From Agapetus fuscipes (Eukaryota; Arthropoda; Insecta; Trichoptera; Glossosomatidae), in contig OX637362.1 of the NCBI GenBank assembly GCA_951799405.1, positions 13,006,493 through 13,070,492 of the forward strand: a stretch of DNA of 64,000 bases. Reading direction: 5' to 3'. Under the pieces are notes generated by a model. The model saw nothing but the letters and a program-made list of their open reading frames with translations, did no database searches and had not been told where the DNA came from. Shown here piece after piece: positions 19,750 to 30,052 of this stretch; the first letter of the stretch is position 1; each line of letters opens with the position of its first letter. The translations under genes were made by a program, and so were the position numbers.

Positions 19750-20560
19750 TGATAAGTTATAAATAGTAAGTAATAATAATTGGTAAGTGTTACCTGGTAA
19801 ATGGTCAATGATGAATGATCTTTGCGACTTAAATTATAGGTTATAGTTAAGTGGTGAATTGAAGTGGTGAGTGATTTTTTTTTTTTTTTTGGATAGTACC
19901 TACATAAAATTGAAGACAGTAACATATTACGAGCAATATATTACATATTATTCCAGCGTCCCAATGAAAGGTATCTGCCACATTCATAGAATATTATCGA
20001 ATTATTAATTTATCACTAAAAACTGCACCAACTATGTGATAAGTGATGAATGCTAAGTGGTGAGTGGTAAGTGAAAAGTAGTAAATTGTGAGTGACAAGT
20101 GATGAGTGATGAGTAGTGACCGACAGATGGTAAAAATTGAGTGGTTAACAATGTCTTGTAAGTGAAGAATGTAAGTGGGGGAGTGGTAATTGATGAGTAG
20201 TAAGTGATGAGTGGTAAGTGGTGAGTGGTTACTTGATGAGTGGTAAGTAGGGATTGGTAAGCAATGAGGTTTAAGCGATGAGTGTTAAAGGGTGAATGGT
20301 AAGTAATGAGTGTTAAATTAAGAATAAGTAATAAATGAAGATTGGATAGTAGTAAGTGGCAATTGATGGGTAGCAAGTGATGCGCGAATAAGGGCTGAGT
20401 TTTAAGTGATGAGTGGTAATTGGTGAGTGGTAACCGAGCAATGATAAGTAGTCAGTGGTAAACAATGAGACTTAAATGATAATCGTGAGTGCTAAGGGGT
20501 GAGTGATAATTGATAAGTATTTAGTGGAGAACTGTAGTGGTAAGTGATGAGTGGTAAATA
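19750..20560. repeat. Degenerate GTGATGA/GTGGTAA minisatellite
   Basis: Heptamer-like units GTGATGA and GTGGTAA alternate irregularly, most clearly at 20040-20300 and 20395-20550. Minus-strand open frames rich in L, T and H are by-products. It is interrupted at about 19880-20035 by unrelated sequence. Confidence 0.8.
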
Positions 20561-20639
20561 GAGTTTTAAGAGCTTTTTAAAGCAAAATTTACATGTACTC
20601 GTACATACATTGTTGATTGACTAGTCACTAAGAAACAAG

Positions 20640-21070
20640 TATTTAACGCTTAAAAAATGTTCATTGTGTGAACAGCCTTTTCCAGAGTCTTATCTGGTTC
20701 ATAATGAAGTTTTCTCATATAAACCTTTTGCCTGTAAAAGCTGAACATACTCACAAACAGCCGAGCACGCTGAGTTTCTAAGAAATCGGAAAATACAACA
20801 CAGCTTTGCTTTTCTTTCGAGGGTTCACAACCTTTCTGAGGCTTTGCAATTTTTAAGGCGATTATTAAGTGAAGAGTTTTTTCGTTGTTTTTCATCGTCT
20901 ATTCTGGAGGACGTGCGGCTTAAGAATGTTTTCACCACTATGGGAAGCAGGTTTTTAATTTTATTTTGCACAACTTCAGGAAAAAACAAGTTTGGACAAC
21001 GAGTGAAAAACATTGCATAAAGTCCCTTAAATCGTGTTAATAGAAAAATATTTGCAAGATAAATCAGCAT
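20640..21070 (-). other. Possible decayed coding remnant, unrecognised
   Basis: Two overlapping minus-strand frames (20650-20895 and 20825-21070, 81 aa each) have mixed amino-acid composition (FTRCPNLFFPEVVQNKIKNL; SCVVFSDFLETQRARLF) unlike the surrounding low-complexity DNA. A single frameshift near 20860 would join them. I do not recognise the product; chance frames remain possible. Confidence 0.25.
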
Positions 21071-21126
21071 TTCTAGTCAGTCATTTAGTTTTCCAAAATT
21101 TTTTCCATTGACATTATCTATCTGTC

Positions 21127-21330
21127 CACAATCTAAGTTGCAAAGATATATTAACATTTAAAATTCATATTAAACGCATGCTCATAAACAGACCAGTGAA
21201 AATTCGCGATTACAAATGCTACACGTGTACTTACCAAATAAAATCCAAACCTCAAATGAGCATAAACCCATCGTTTCCTTCAAGGAAGGCAGCAAAACAG
21301 GGGGACATTGCCAAAGTAAACCTTTATTTG
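21127..21330 (-). repeat. LINE-A 3' tail copy, diverged
   Basis: CAATCTAAGTTGCAAAGATA, CATGCTCATAAACAGACC, TGCTACACGTGTACTTACC and TCAAATGAGCATAAA are reversed tail blocks. The CAGGGAAGG block is damaged. Confidence 0.7.
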
Positions 21331-21587
21331 TCATCTTGTTTACAAGCTTCCATAATTAAATGTATAAGATGTTATAGTATACATTTAAATTAAAAAGAGA
21401 AAAATCTATTTTTTTCTTTGGCAACACAAAAAGTACAAACAGTGGAATGAACTCGGATCGTGGCACAAAGTGCAATAAAAGTCTTGCAATACACTTGTTG
21501 GGGAACGTATTCCTGAAATGCATCACTTCTTACTGAAAATATTGAATATAAAATAAAGATATTACTTTCAGTGTATTAGCTCCACGG
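21331..21587. other. Unassigned AT-rich DNA
   Basis: Nothing is recognised between the LINE-A tail and the solo LTR. Confidence 0.4.
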
Positions 21588-21591
21588 CTGG

Positions 21592-22315
21592 TGTTATGTT
21601 TATAACGGAAGGTATCTCCAGGTAATTTACATCCGGCTAGCTCTCACCATCATCAATCAGGGCGTGGGGTTCTTTTCTTGTGTGGCTCACCTTGTATTTT
21701 GGGAAGGGTTGTATATCAATGAGACAAGAGATAAAGTTAACAAAAGAGATTTAATCAGTTAAGGTCAAATATAAAAGTTAAATCCATAAAAAGGGAAAGA
21801 GGAATAGTGGAAAAGGAAATAGCCAGACCTCTATTAACCCTCAAACACGATCACAGTTCTCGTGGCTCACTTTCACGAAGCACTGATCTGTACGCTGGAG
21901 TCCTAGGCGAGCTTACGAGAGCCGCAGTCCATGAGGCGGATGCCTTAACACATGGAGCCCCAGGGTGGAGGCTCCTCTGCACCAGGCTCCGGTACATAAG
22001 ATGGGTGCCTTGGATGGCGGATGCTCCATGCCTATGCCCCCACGTGGAAGCCTCGTGGCTAAGTCCACAGTGGGCCCAACTGAGAAACACAGGCAGTAAT
22101 TGCCGCCTCGCGGCGCTGTGTGCCGGCCTCCTCCTTTGTCTGCGCGTAATTCTAGACTGGCGTCTCGGCTTTCCGAGTCACGGCGAGTGAAGCCTCGAGG
22201 GCCCTCGGTAAAACTCGTACGTAGCTTGGCTACGGCCACTCTGATGTCACTGCAGTAATCATACGCTGAATTCACATTTATTAAATTTTATGTTATTTAC
22301 AAAAATAGCATAACA
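21592..22315. mobile_element. Solo LTR, 724 bp, with 4-bp target duplication
   Basis: It begins TGTTATG and ends CATAACA, a 7-bp perfect inverted terminus of the TG...CA type. CTGG is duplicated on both sides (21588-21591 and 22316-22319). The inner part (21840-22250) is much GC-richer than its surroundings. A 4-bp duplication fits Gypsy-type elements. There is no gag/pol, so it probably arose by LTR-LTR recombination. Orientation is uncertain; CAAATATAAAAG at about 21765 is a possible + strand TATA region. Confidence 0.75.
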
Positions 22316-22377
22316 CTGGTTACGCTAGCCGACCTTTTACATCATCAGGTAAAATATGCCATTTTTTTATATTTTTC

Positions 22378-22632
22378 CTTGACTTATAGGTTAGTATGAG
22401 GCTGACCACCCATACTGTAAAAAATGGTTCACTTTGCCAATGTCACCCATATTTCGGGGAAGGTCGGCAAGAGTTGCAGGGATTATGTTCATTTAAGATT
22501 GGGTTTTTATATTGTAGGTCCATATGCGGCATGTGTGAGTGCAAAATTATGCGTGTCTGCTTGTGGGAATGCATTTAATATGAATCTCAAATGATAAATA
22601 TCTACATATCTTTGCAACTTAGATTAAGATTT
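22378..22632 (+). repeat. LINE-A 3' tail copy
   Basis: CCTTGACTTATAGGTTAGTA to TTTGCAACTTAGATTAAGAT. It is a well-preserved member of the CATATGCGGCATGTG subtype. Confidence 0.88.
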
Positions 22633-23197
22633 AGTATAAGGCTTGTGACGTGTATAAATTTAAATTTAATGAAACTAAAATAATTAATTTAAATAAATGA
22701 AATTGAAAAATATTTTTTTGTTCTTGTAGGCTAATTTTCATCAAAAAAATCTAAATGTTTAATTTATCTTCAAATAAAAATTAAGCACTTAAAAAACTTA
22801 TGATTTTAATTAAAAATTAAAACTTAATTCAGAAAACAATGACATGAAAAATGAAATGGGTCACCAGAATTTTATTCCTTTACTGAATTAATTGACTTCT
22901 GCATTTCCTATTTTATTTCGTAACTAAAAAAAATCTCATTCAAATTTTCAAGAATTGGTTGCCCAATCTCGATAGTGTCGCTGGATTGAGATATCCCTTT
23001 CTCTTTCTTACAAACGGTCACTATAGAAACTTTTCTAGGATTGACCTTTTGTCTCCCTCTTTCTTGTCGTGAGATGACGTCATGGTATTTGACCCCCCTC
23101 TCCTTACCCTTTTTATTTGAAATGGTCAGAACTAAAAATTCATGTAACCAAAATATTTCTAAAAATAATTTATTTTAGTTTAATCAATGAGCCCAAC
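22633..23197. other. Unassigned AT-rich DNA
   Basis: I see no repeat family or credible gene. Confidence 0.4.
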
Positions 23198-23503
23198 TAA
23201 TCTACACATATAGTGTAACTTCTTGCCGCGTTATCCCAGAAGAGGTTGCATGTGTCGAGTTGAAACTATTTATTTTTATAGGTAAGGGGGCCGTGGCCTT
23301 ACACCAACCACTTCTCTTCCACCAGCTCGCGAGGCGGCTGGTACTCATTTGTTGTGAAGGCTGAGCACACCTTCGCGGTATTTTATTTTGGGGTTTGAAA
23401 TAAACACCGAAACGGAAAATCATTTCTGACACCCTCGGTGGGATTCGAACCCGAGCTCACGGCATGGTATGCAAGCACTCTACCAACTGAGCTATCGACC
23501 GGA
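23198..23503 (-). mobile_element. SINE1, near full length
   Basis: Reversed 3' end CACATATAGTGTAACTTCTT, body blocks, then GGTGGGATTCGAACCCGAGC (box B) and CTCTACCAACTGAGCTATCG (box A). The head is more intact than the tail. Confidence 0.87.
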
Positions 23504-23693
23504 TAATATTTCTTTGTAAATAAAAACAATTCACTCATTTTCATAATGTTACAATACAACAGGTTTTGCTTGACGAGTTTGTTTATTTGCTCGAGCGTGT
23601 TAGGTGCTATCACACCATTATCAGGAGAACAAATAACAATTACAAAAATTACAAAAGTGAATTCAGGAGAAAGTTTTAGGGGGTTGAGTTACA

Positions 23694-24030
23694 CATAACA
23701 CATACCGCATGTGGACCTACAATATAAAAATCCATCTCAAATGAACATAAGCTCTGCAACTCTTGCCGTCCTTCCCTGAAACAGGGGTGACATTGGCAAA
23801 GTGAACCATTTTTTACAGTATGGGTGGTCAGCCGCATACCAACCTATAAGTCAAGGAACAAACATCGCAAATTACATTTTTTAAATCAATAAACAATAAT
23901 ATAAACATGGACACTAAAAAAAAAACTAAACCATAAAACCAATTTCACTTTAATAAACCCTAGCCGCCAACATTACAGATCGACCGCCATTTCTTTTTAT
24001 CCTTACATACTTCTTTCATTTCCTCCAGAG
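23694..24030 (-). mobile_element. LINE-A 3' region with ORF end
   Basis: The tail lacks its GATTA terminus (it starts at CACATACCGCATGTGG). It extends past the tail start into ACCCTAGCCGCCAACATTAC and TTTCATTTCCTCCAGAGT, the end of the LINE-A ORF. Confidence 0.78.
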
Positions 24031-24111
24031 TATAAAAACTAAAATAGGCGTCCAGGAGAAAGTTGTAAGGGGTGGAGCTTTAAGTATTTACGGATCCCAT
24101 CATTTGACCAA

Positions 24112-24440
24112 AAAAGCTGTGCCTAAGCTACTTATATAGTGTAACTCTTGGCCACTTTTTTCCCGAAAGGGTGGCATGTGGCAAATGGAACCTATTTATG
24201 TAAAGGTATTTTTTTAACAATTAACATCCTTAAGCCAATCACTTCAGTAAAGTTGAAGTGAGAGGTTTTCAGCTCCTGGAGAGACTCTTGTGAAGGCTGG
24301 GTAAGACTTGCCGGTATTTTATTTTGTGTTTGAAATAAACACCGAAACTGTAAAGCTATTTCTGACACCTTCGAAAGGGATTCGATCCCGAGCTCTCGGC
24401 ATGGAATGCAAGCACTCTACCGACTCAGCTATCGACCGTA
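24112..24440 (-). mobile_element. SINE1, diverged full-length copy
   Basis: CTACTTATATAGTGTAACTC at the left and CTCTACCGACTCAGCTATCG at the right bound a reversed SINE1. GTTGAAGTGAGAGGTTTTCA and GGATTCGATCCCGAG are its body and box-B blocks. Confidence 0.8.
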
Positions 24441-24594
24441 CAAAATAAAATCTGCATATTCCTGTCTAACTTCAATTTGTATACCGCCAACTTAAAGGTA
24501 AAACTGAATAAGTGCTGATTCACTGATTTGAGAAATTGTGGTTATTAATTATAAGGAAGTCTATAATCTATAATTACCGAAGCTGGAATGATAT

Positions 24595-24960
24595 TTAAAC
24601 ATTTAAAATTATGATTAAATGCATGCCCATAAACAGACACTTGTAAGTTTGGCCATACAAAATAATGTTGCATGTGTGCTTACAAATTAAAATCCAAATG
24701 AACGTATGCCCTGCAACTTTTGCCGAACTTCCCTGAAACAGGGATTACATAGGCAAAGTGAACATTTTTTTGTCTTAAGGAATGAAAAAAACGGATTTTA
24801 CTGACCGTGCAAAAGAGAAGAACGTTTTTCTCTTCGTTTCGTCGGAGTCATATCCGACGTCCTCAGGAGACGTGTGTCCTCTACAAAGAGGAACCACAAT
24901 TTTTTTGTCGTAGGGGGATCAGCCTTATTCCAACCTATAATTCAAAGAAAGTGCTCGTGA
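24595..24960 (-). repeat. LINE-A 3' tail copy split by a retroposon
   Basis: Reversed blocks CATGCCCATAAACAGACACT, ATGCCCTGCAACTTTTGC and CTGAAACAGGGATTACA reach 24774. After the insert they resume with GGGGGATCAGCCTTATTCC and AACCTATAATTCAAAG. Confidence 0.8.
24775..24898 (-). mobile_element. 124-bp retroposon with hammerhead-like core
   Basis: An 11-bp duplication ATTTTTTTGTC flanks it (24764-24774, 24899-24909). On the minus strand CTGAGGA (24860-24866) precedes a perfect CGTCGGA/TCCGACG hairpin and AAACG (24836-24840). It shares its core and its AAAACGGATTTTACTGACCG end with the copy at 42460-42606. Confidence 0.65.
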
Positions 24961-25480
24961 AAAACGTCTAAAGTACAGGATATTAGATATTAAAAGAAGT
25001 AGGAAAAAAGTTTGTTGCATTTATCTGAGAAACCATTTTAGTTTTATACGTCACTTGTTAAGTTTTACCTTTAGGGTATCGATATTTTCACTTGGCACCT
25101 ATTCAAATCCACACAGATTTAATGAAACATTTTCTCGAAATGAAAACATCGCAAGTTTTCGATATCGTCCGACTTATACCCGTTTCCCCATAGAAAGCGA
25201 GCTCTTTCTTTCGTAGAGGAGAGTGAAATATATTCCGTAGTAGCTGGGTAAACAGTGGTGCCTTCGCCGAGCCTTCACATTTTACATTTTTGCTGCGAAG
25301 AAAAATATTATCACGGATTGGAGTGTTGACTCTGTGATAAGTCTTCTTATCCAGGCAGAGATGAACGAATATCAACCGGAATGTAGAAAAAACCAGCGCG
25401 CTACGGTATATTGAATGATATTTTGAAAGAAAATATATGAAAAAGCAGTGTCAGTGTGACAATTTGGCCAGTTTGGAAGT
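24961..25480. other. Unassigned DNA with one minus-strand ORF
   Basis: A 90-aa minus-strand frame (25103-25375) is not recognisable as any family. No repeat match is seen. Confidence 0.3.
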
Positions 25481-25690
25481 AACTGTTAATCTGTTACCAT
25501 TCCGCTAGGGGTGGCCGCCATTTTTTTTCCAATCCTTACAAACCTCTTTCAATTCATTCATATCCATAACCTTTTTCATGCATTTAATTCTATTACGTTC
25601 ACTTTGTATATCCAATTCTTTCACAATCTTCTCAATCTGATCACTCCATATAGTTTTCTCGGTCGTTCCTTACCTCTTTTTTTTCACACT
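25481..25690 (-). pseudogene. LINE-B 3' end
   Basis: The reverse strand reads a decayed RT C-terminus (GRPRK-like, then W-D-Q, KRR.KC.KKVMD), followed by ATGGCGGCCACCCCTAGCGG and the GGTAACAG tail. It is the same family as 35212, 55622 and 59013. Confidence 0.75.
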
Positions 25691-25699
25691 TAATAATAA

Positions 25700-26030
25700 T
25701 AATCTAATCTAATCTAATCTAATCTAAGTTGCAAGGATATGTTACATTGAAGATTCACATTACATGCATTCTCACAACCAGACACGTACAAGTTCGCGCT
25801 TGCACATGCCTCATGTGAACCTACAACATAAAAATCAAATCTCAAATGGACATACACCCTGCAACTCTTGCCGTCCTTCCCTGAGACAGGGGTGACATTG
25901 GCAAAGTGAACCATTTTTACAGCATGGGTGGTCAGCCGCATACCAACCTATAAGTCAAGGAACACACACACACGACAAATTACATTTTATACATCATTAA
26001 ATAATAATATTCAAATACAAAATATCCATT
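25700..26030 (-). mobile_element. LINE-A 3' tail with (TAATC)n and 3' spacer
   Basis: Five TAATC units at about 25701-25726 give the reversed GATTA tail. The copy runs through CATGCCTCATGTGAACC and CATACCAACCTATAAGTCAA into the 3' spacer (ACAAATTACATTTTATACAT), then stops at an (AAT)n run at 26031-26050. Confidence 0.87.
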
Positions 26031-26232
26031 TAATAATAATAATAATAATATACTTCCTTTGTAAATATTCTTTGTCAGTCTATCATTATCATCGTCCGAA
26101 AAAAAGTATGCGTCCTAAATAAGTTAAAAGTTTACCTTTTACAGACATCAGGAGTGTGTAATTTGTATGTATACAGAAAAGAACCTTAGTATTGAATGAC
26201 TGAACACAGCAAGGAATAGATAGAAATGGAGA

Positions 26233-26660
26233 TGATGATGATGATTTGATAATTTCTTTATATCGCCGTTTTGCGATGTAGTCACTCCAAGGGCACTTGT
26301 GCAAATTATGCCAAAATTTGCTTGTTTTCAGTGCATTCAGGAACTCTCTATGGTCCTCTAGATCTCTCACATGATGTGACAGGTGGTTCCAAGCCAGAGG
26401 ACCAGCAGCTGCAAATGCACGCTCTACAAATATTGTGTTTATTCTTTTTATCGGTTCTTCAATTTTTGATTTGGCTGCAGTTTCAGCCGAGCGCAGTGTT
26501 AGGCTTGTTTTGCCGAGGGTGACTGGTTTGATGAGGTTAACGAGATATTTGGGTGTTTTTCCATTTAAAGCTTTGTGGACCATCGTGCACACTTCAAACT
26601 TGATGCGCTCTGAGATACTGAGCCAGTGAAGCATCTGGAGAGGATTGAAAGAGGCCTGCA
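26233..26660 (-). pseudogene. LINE-D reverse transcriptase C-terminus with (ATC)n tail
   Basis: The minus-strand frame reads LHWLSISERIKFEVCTMVHK (near the start), then YLVNLI, LRSA, VERAFAAAGPLAWNHL and LNALKTSKFW. These are the standard closing motifs of CR1/Jockey-superfamily LINE proteins. The frame continues into Ser codons because the 3' tail is (TCA)n (26233-26247). The open frame continues beyond the element on both sides and should not be read as one protein. It is 5'-truncated, without RT catalytic residues. Confidence 0.8.
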
Positions 26661-26934
26661 TCCAGGAGTGGACTGGAAAAGGCTGAGGAAGATGAATAAA
26701 AATAAGCAACAATCTTTTTCTACTTGTTTCGCGAAAGCTTCAAACTAGCAATGCACAAAATACACTGCAAAAAATTAGTACACAACCAAGCCAAAACGTC
26801 ACTTAAAAATCATACAGTAAAAAAATGTGTTGTCTTTCTTATTGTTTCAGAAATTTACAAGTTTTATGTAAATAACGCAAATTAACATTGTTTTTTTTTG
26901 TAAATAAATTAATTCATATTTTTTGGGGGGTAAA

Positions 26935-27150
26935 GTCTACGCCGCTGGATCGTAGACCCAAATATTTTCATATCTACGTTGCACCTCTCGCATTCGGACC
27001 ACCGGGGAAGAGCAGCTTTTTTATTGGCCGAAAAAAAGCTCTACGATTGCCTGCGCGCATGCGCCACGAGAGCCTTTCAGGCTCGTAGATAGAGCACTGC
27101 AACCAGTCTGCAATAGGCCGTCGAGAGCTACGCACGCGTCATGTGCTACG
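26935..27150. promoter_or_regulatory. GC-richer TACG-motif segment with CCAAT and NRF1-like sites
   Basis: Against an AT-rich background this ~200-bp patch has an inverted CCAAT box (TTATTGGCCG, 27031-27040) and the palindrome GCGCATGCGC (27055-27064), an NRF1-type site. CTACG/CGTAG motifs recur about seven times. It lies ~800 bp upstream of the candidate first exon at 27867. A promoter role is inference; the recurrent TACG motifs also occur at 10105 and 58850, which argues for a repeat. Confidence 0.3.
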
Positions 27151-27795
27151 ACACTCTTAAATACGAAATAAAATCGAAAGCTGTTGAATATTATAGTGAA
27201 TTTATTTGAATATTCAAATTTTGAAAAGTATTTTAATAAATTTTATGATTTAAATTAAAACTTATCCATAGGTTTATCTTTAAAGAAGAAGACAAAAAAT
27301 TATATTTTGCCTCGTTTATTTATTAACGTATTTTAAATATAATATTTGACCATGCAAGATAAGAAATAACCATTTTTTTTATTTTTATTAAAATAAAAAA
27401 ATAAAATTAAAACATACTTTTATTTTCACTTATTTGAAATAACAAGGCCTAAGCATTAATTTATTTTATTTTACCCTTTGAATAATTTTAACTTTTTTTT
27501 TGCAGATTGCTTCAATGTTAACATAAATAAGAAAAACTGAGACATTATTTCGAGAACAATAATATAAGCAGATATGAAAGATATTAATTAAAAAAAGAAG
27601 TAATACATTGTATTTTTTCATATTTAATTATCTTGCTGTAAATAAATGGAATAATATTTTTTTTGTTGATTAAAACATGATCTTTCTAATTATCTTATAA
27701 ATTTTCTAGATTAATGATTTCTTAATATAAAGTGACAGCCAATGGTTTAAATTAAAGTGTTTTGTAACCAGATTTGAACTTTGAAAAACTCAATC
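27151..27795. other. Repeat-free AT-rich DNA upstream of the candidate exon
   Basis: No repeat family is seen. TTTTTTTTTGCAG at about 27493-27505 resembles a 3' splice site and could begin a 5' untranslated exon that continues into the coding exon. Confidence 0.35.
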
Positions 27796-27866
27796 ATGTC
27801 CACGAGGAGATATCTGGTTTTGTGAAGATTGAAGGCGACAAGAAAGCTGTTTAAAAAAAAAAAAAA

Positions 27867-27927
27867 ATGGCAGCGTCGCATTGTGCTTTCTTCCTATCGG
27901 CTCTTATCTTTCTTGTGACAGCAGATG
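27867..27927 (+). CDS. Candidate first coding exon: signal peptide, unknown secreted or membrane protein
   Basis: The ATG at 27867 (context AAAAAATGGCA, good for an arthropod) opens 20 codons plus one base before GTAAGA (27928), a consensus 5' splice site. The peptide has a short polar start (MAASHC), a hydrophobic core (AFFLSALIFLV) and a TAD end with a plausible signal-peptidase site. It would therefore direct a protein to the secretory pathway. A 9-codon upstream ORF sits at 27796-27825 in the presumed leader. The exon ends in phase 1; the candidate exon at 56102-56170 begins in the matching phase. No family can be named from 20 residues. The short length leaves real risk of chance. Confidence 0.45.
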
Positions 27928-27986
27928 GTAAGATATCCTTCACTTTCTTTTTTATCTTTTTTCAAACACATATATTAAAACAAAAA

Positions 27987-28690
27987 CTAGTGATTAGCGC
28001 TTCGGTCTCGTAAATGGAAGGTCGTGAGTTTGAGCCCCGACGGAGCACAAAAACATATCATGTATAATTTCAAATATCTAAGGTTAAAAGGCAGTAGAGC
28101 ATAAGCGACATTTTGGTCAAAAATGAGTTATGAATGTCATCCTACTTGAAATTTTTCGCTCTTTCTAATGCGCTAACTCCCATAGCACTACCATGGTTTT
28201 TGTGTTGTTTATGCCCAAGCGTTTTGGAAGTGTGGTTTTGGTAATCGACAAGATTTTGGCCTTTTTTGTCCTAAAGACGCTTGTGACATAAATAATCGTA
28301 AAACATCGTGCAACCACATTAAAAGGTACCTATGCCAAATAAATGCCTTTTTTTATTCTAGAGCTGTTTTGATTTAAACGATATGATAAAAAATAAAAAA
28401 ATATGGCATTTTTCTGCAAACTCAAACTTTAAACTGCTCACCTGAACAATTTAGTTTATGTCGCTTATGCCCTACTGCCATTTAACCGTCGATATGCTGT
28501 TTGCTGCTTTAAAAAAATCGTATACCTTTTTACCAAAGGCCGCTCACCACAAACCAAGGTCCATCCATCCTTATATAAACTGGGTGTTGCTTAGGAAATA
28601 ACACTTTCTTTAGATACGACCATGCTTGCAGAGGGCTCTTGAGGTGTGATTCACACAAAAACTGCGCTCGCCAAATAAATCATCCTTACA
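27987..28690 (+). mobile_element. SINE2 split by a 414-bp MITE
   Basis: The head TAGTGATTAGCGCTTCGGTC and GTTTGAGCCCCGACGGAGCA reach TTTCAAATAT at 28077. After the MITE the body resumes ATATGCTGTTTGCTG and ends with GAGGTGTGATTCACACA and CCAAATAAATCATCC, the LINE-G-type tail. Confidence 0.85.
28078..28491. mobile_element. 414-bp MITE (GGTTAAAAGGCAGTAG ends) in SINE2
   Basis: The ends CTAAGGTTAAAAGGCAGTAG and, inverted, CGACGGTTAAATGGCAGTAG extend for ~35 bp. ATAT is duplicated at 28074-28077 and 28492-28495, exactly within the SINE2 sequence TCAAATATGCT. A second member is at 32841-33478. Confidence 0.82.
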
Positions 28691-28691
28691 T

Positions 28692-29070
28692 CAATTTTAT
28701 TATTTAATTCACATTGTATACCACTTCTTACCGTGCTATCTCCGAATTGGTTGCATGCAAAATAGTCATTTTTACAGGTAACGTATCCAGCCTTACACCA
28801 ACTATTTTTGTTGGAGCAAAGGTTTTACCTATTGCCAAATACTACATTCATTTTTTTTTATCAAGGCTAAGTAGACACAATGTAAGCAAATACAATGATT
28901 TGAGTTGTAAAAAAAACACCATCATGGGGGATCACCAGGTTAAACATTCATATAATATGTGAATTTTTACAGAAGGTTTTCACTAAGATTGTCAAATTTT
29001 TTTCAGAAATAATAGAGCTGAATGTTTGTTAGAAATGATATTGTTGATTTCATCTAAAATCTTAGTTACA
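28692..29070. other. Unassigned DNA, part SINE1-like
   Basis: At about 28715-28830, TATACCACTTCTTACCGTGC, TTTTTACAGGTAACGTATCC and CTTACACCAACTA look like a heavily decayed reversed SINE1. The rest is unrecognised. Confidence 0.35.
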
Positions 29071-29074
29071 AATA

Positions 29075-29290
29075 AATAGTGGCATTTAAAGCTTATATAA
29101 AATGCATGCTCAAAAGCAGGCACATGTAAGTTCGCGCTTACATATGCTGCATGCGTACATATAAAATTACACAAAACTCAAATGAAAAACTTTGCGACTC
29201 CTGCCGCTTTTCTCTGAAAACGTGGTGCTACAGGAAAGTGAACCAAGTTTTTACAGTATGGAGGGTCAGCTTCACACTGACCTGAAGGAA
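29075..29290 (-). repeat. LINE-A 3' tail copy, diverged
   Basis: ATGCATGCTCAAAAGCAGGC, GCTGCATGCGTACATA and CAGTATGGAGGGTCAGC are reversed blocks. The GAACTTCCC-type block is damaged. Confidence 0.72.
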
Positions 29291-29319
29291 TTTGTTGGTT
29301 AATTCAATTTATTTTATAA

Positions 29320-29560
29320 AATGGTATGAGCTGATCACCCATACTGCAAAAAAATGTTTTACTTTGCCAATGTCACCCCTGTTTCATGGAAGGTCGAAAA
29401 AAATTGCAGGGTTTATGTTTATTTGAGGTTTGGATTTTAATTTGCTAGTACACTTTCAGCATTTGTGAGCGCGAACTAACACGTGTCTGTTTGTGGGCAT
29501 GAACTTAATATGAGTTTTGAATATCAATATATCTTTGCAAATTATTAAAGATAATAGAAG
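29320..29560 (+). repeat. LINE-A 3' tail copy
   Basis: ATGGTATGAGCTGATCACCC through TTTCAGCATTTGTGAGCGC to ATATCTTTGCAAATTA. It lies head-to-head with the copy at 29075. Confidence 0.78.
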
Positions 29561-29769
29561 AGAACAGAAAAAAAGTTTAACACTTTAGTAACGAAACGTC
29601 AGCAAGAAGAAATAAAGAATTATAAAAAAGAAGAAGGGAATTATGGACGACGTCTAACCCGTGAAGAGCAATACTGGCCGTGAGAGCTTTAAAACGTTTA
29701 AAAATGGAATCAAGCTTACATCTAAATGATAAAACTAAATGTACATACCATCAATCAACATCAAAATTA

Positions 29770-29890
29770 TAATGAAACACTGTACACATTTAGCATTTGT
29801 AAACGCGAACTTACACGTGTTTCTTTGTGGGCAAACATTGATATTAGCTTTAAATGTTTTTGTATCCTTTGTACTTAGATTAAAGATAAT
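29770..29890 (+). repeat. LINE-A 3' tail, distal half
   Basis: ACATTTAGCATTTGTAAACG, CACGTGTTTCTTTGTGGGC and CTTTGTACTTAGATTAAAG give the end of the tail only. Confidence 0.68.
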
Positions 29891-30052
29891 TTTGATTAAA
29901 AAAGATAAACATTTAAAAAAAGCTATGATGGGACACTTCCATGGATTAAACAATAACAACATTTTTGTACTGAAATAATTTTGTTCTACTCTCATTTGGT
30001 AATTTACTAATTACAAAACGGCTAACGCAATCACAATGACATACATTTCTAC

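Noticed and set aside
20053..20376. 107-aa Leu/Thr/His-rich frame on the minus strand
   Set aside because: It follows the GTGATGA/GTGGTAA minisatellite units and has no other coding character.
21807..22275. Overlapping 79-127-aa frames in a GC-rich patch
   Set aside because: They lie wholly inside the solo LTR at 21592-22315; GC-rich DNA leaves several frames open by chance.
26089..26712. 207-aa minus-strand frame as a host gene
   Set aside because: Its recognisable part is a LINE-D C-terminus and the frame crosses the (ATC)n tail into flanking DNA.
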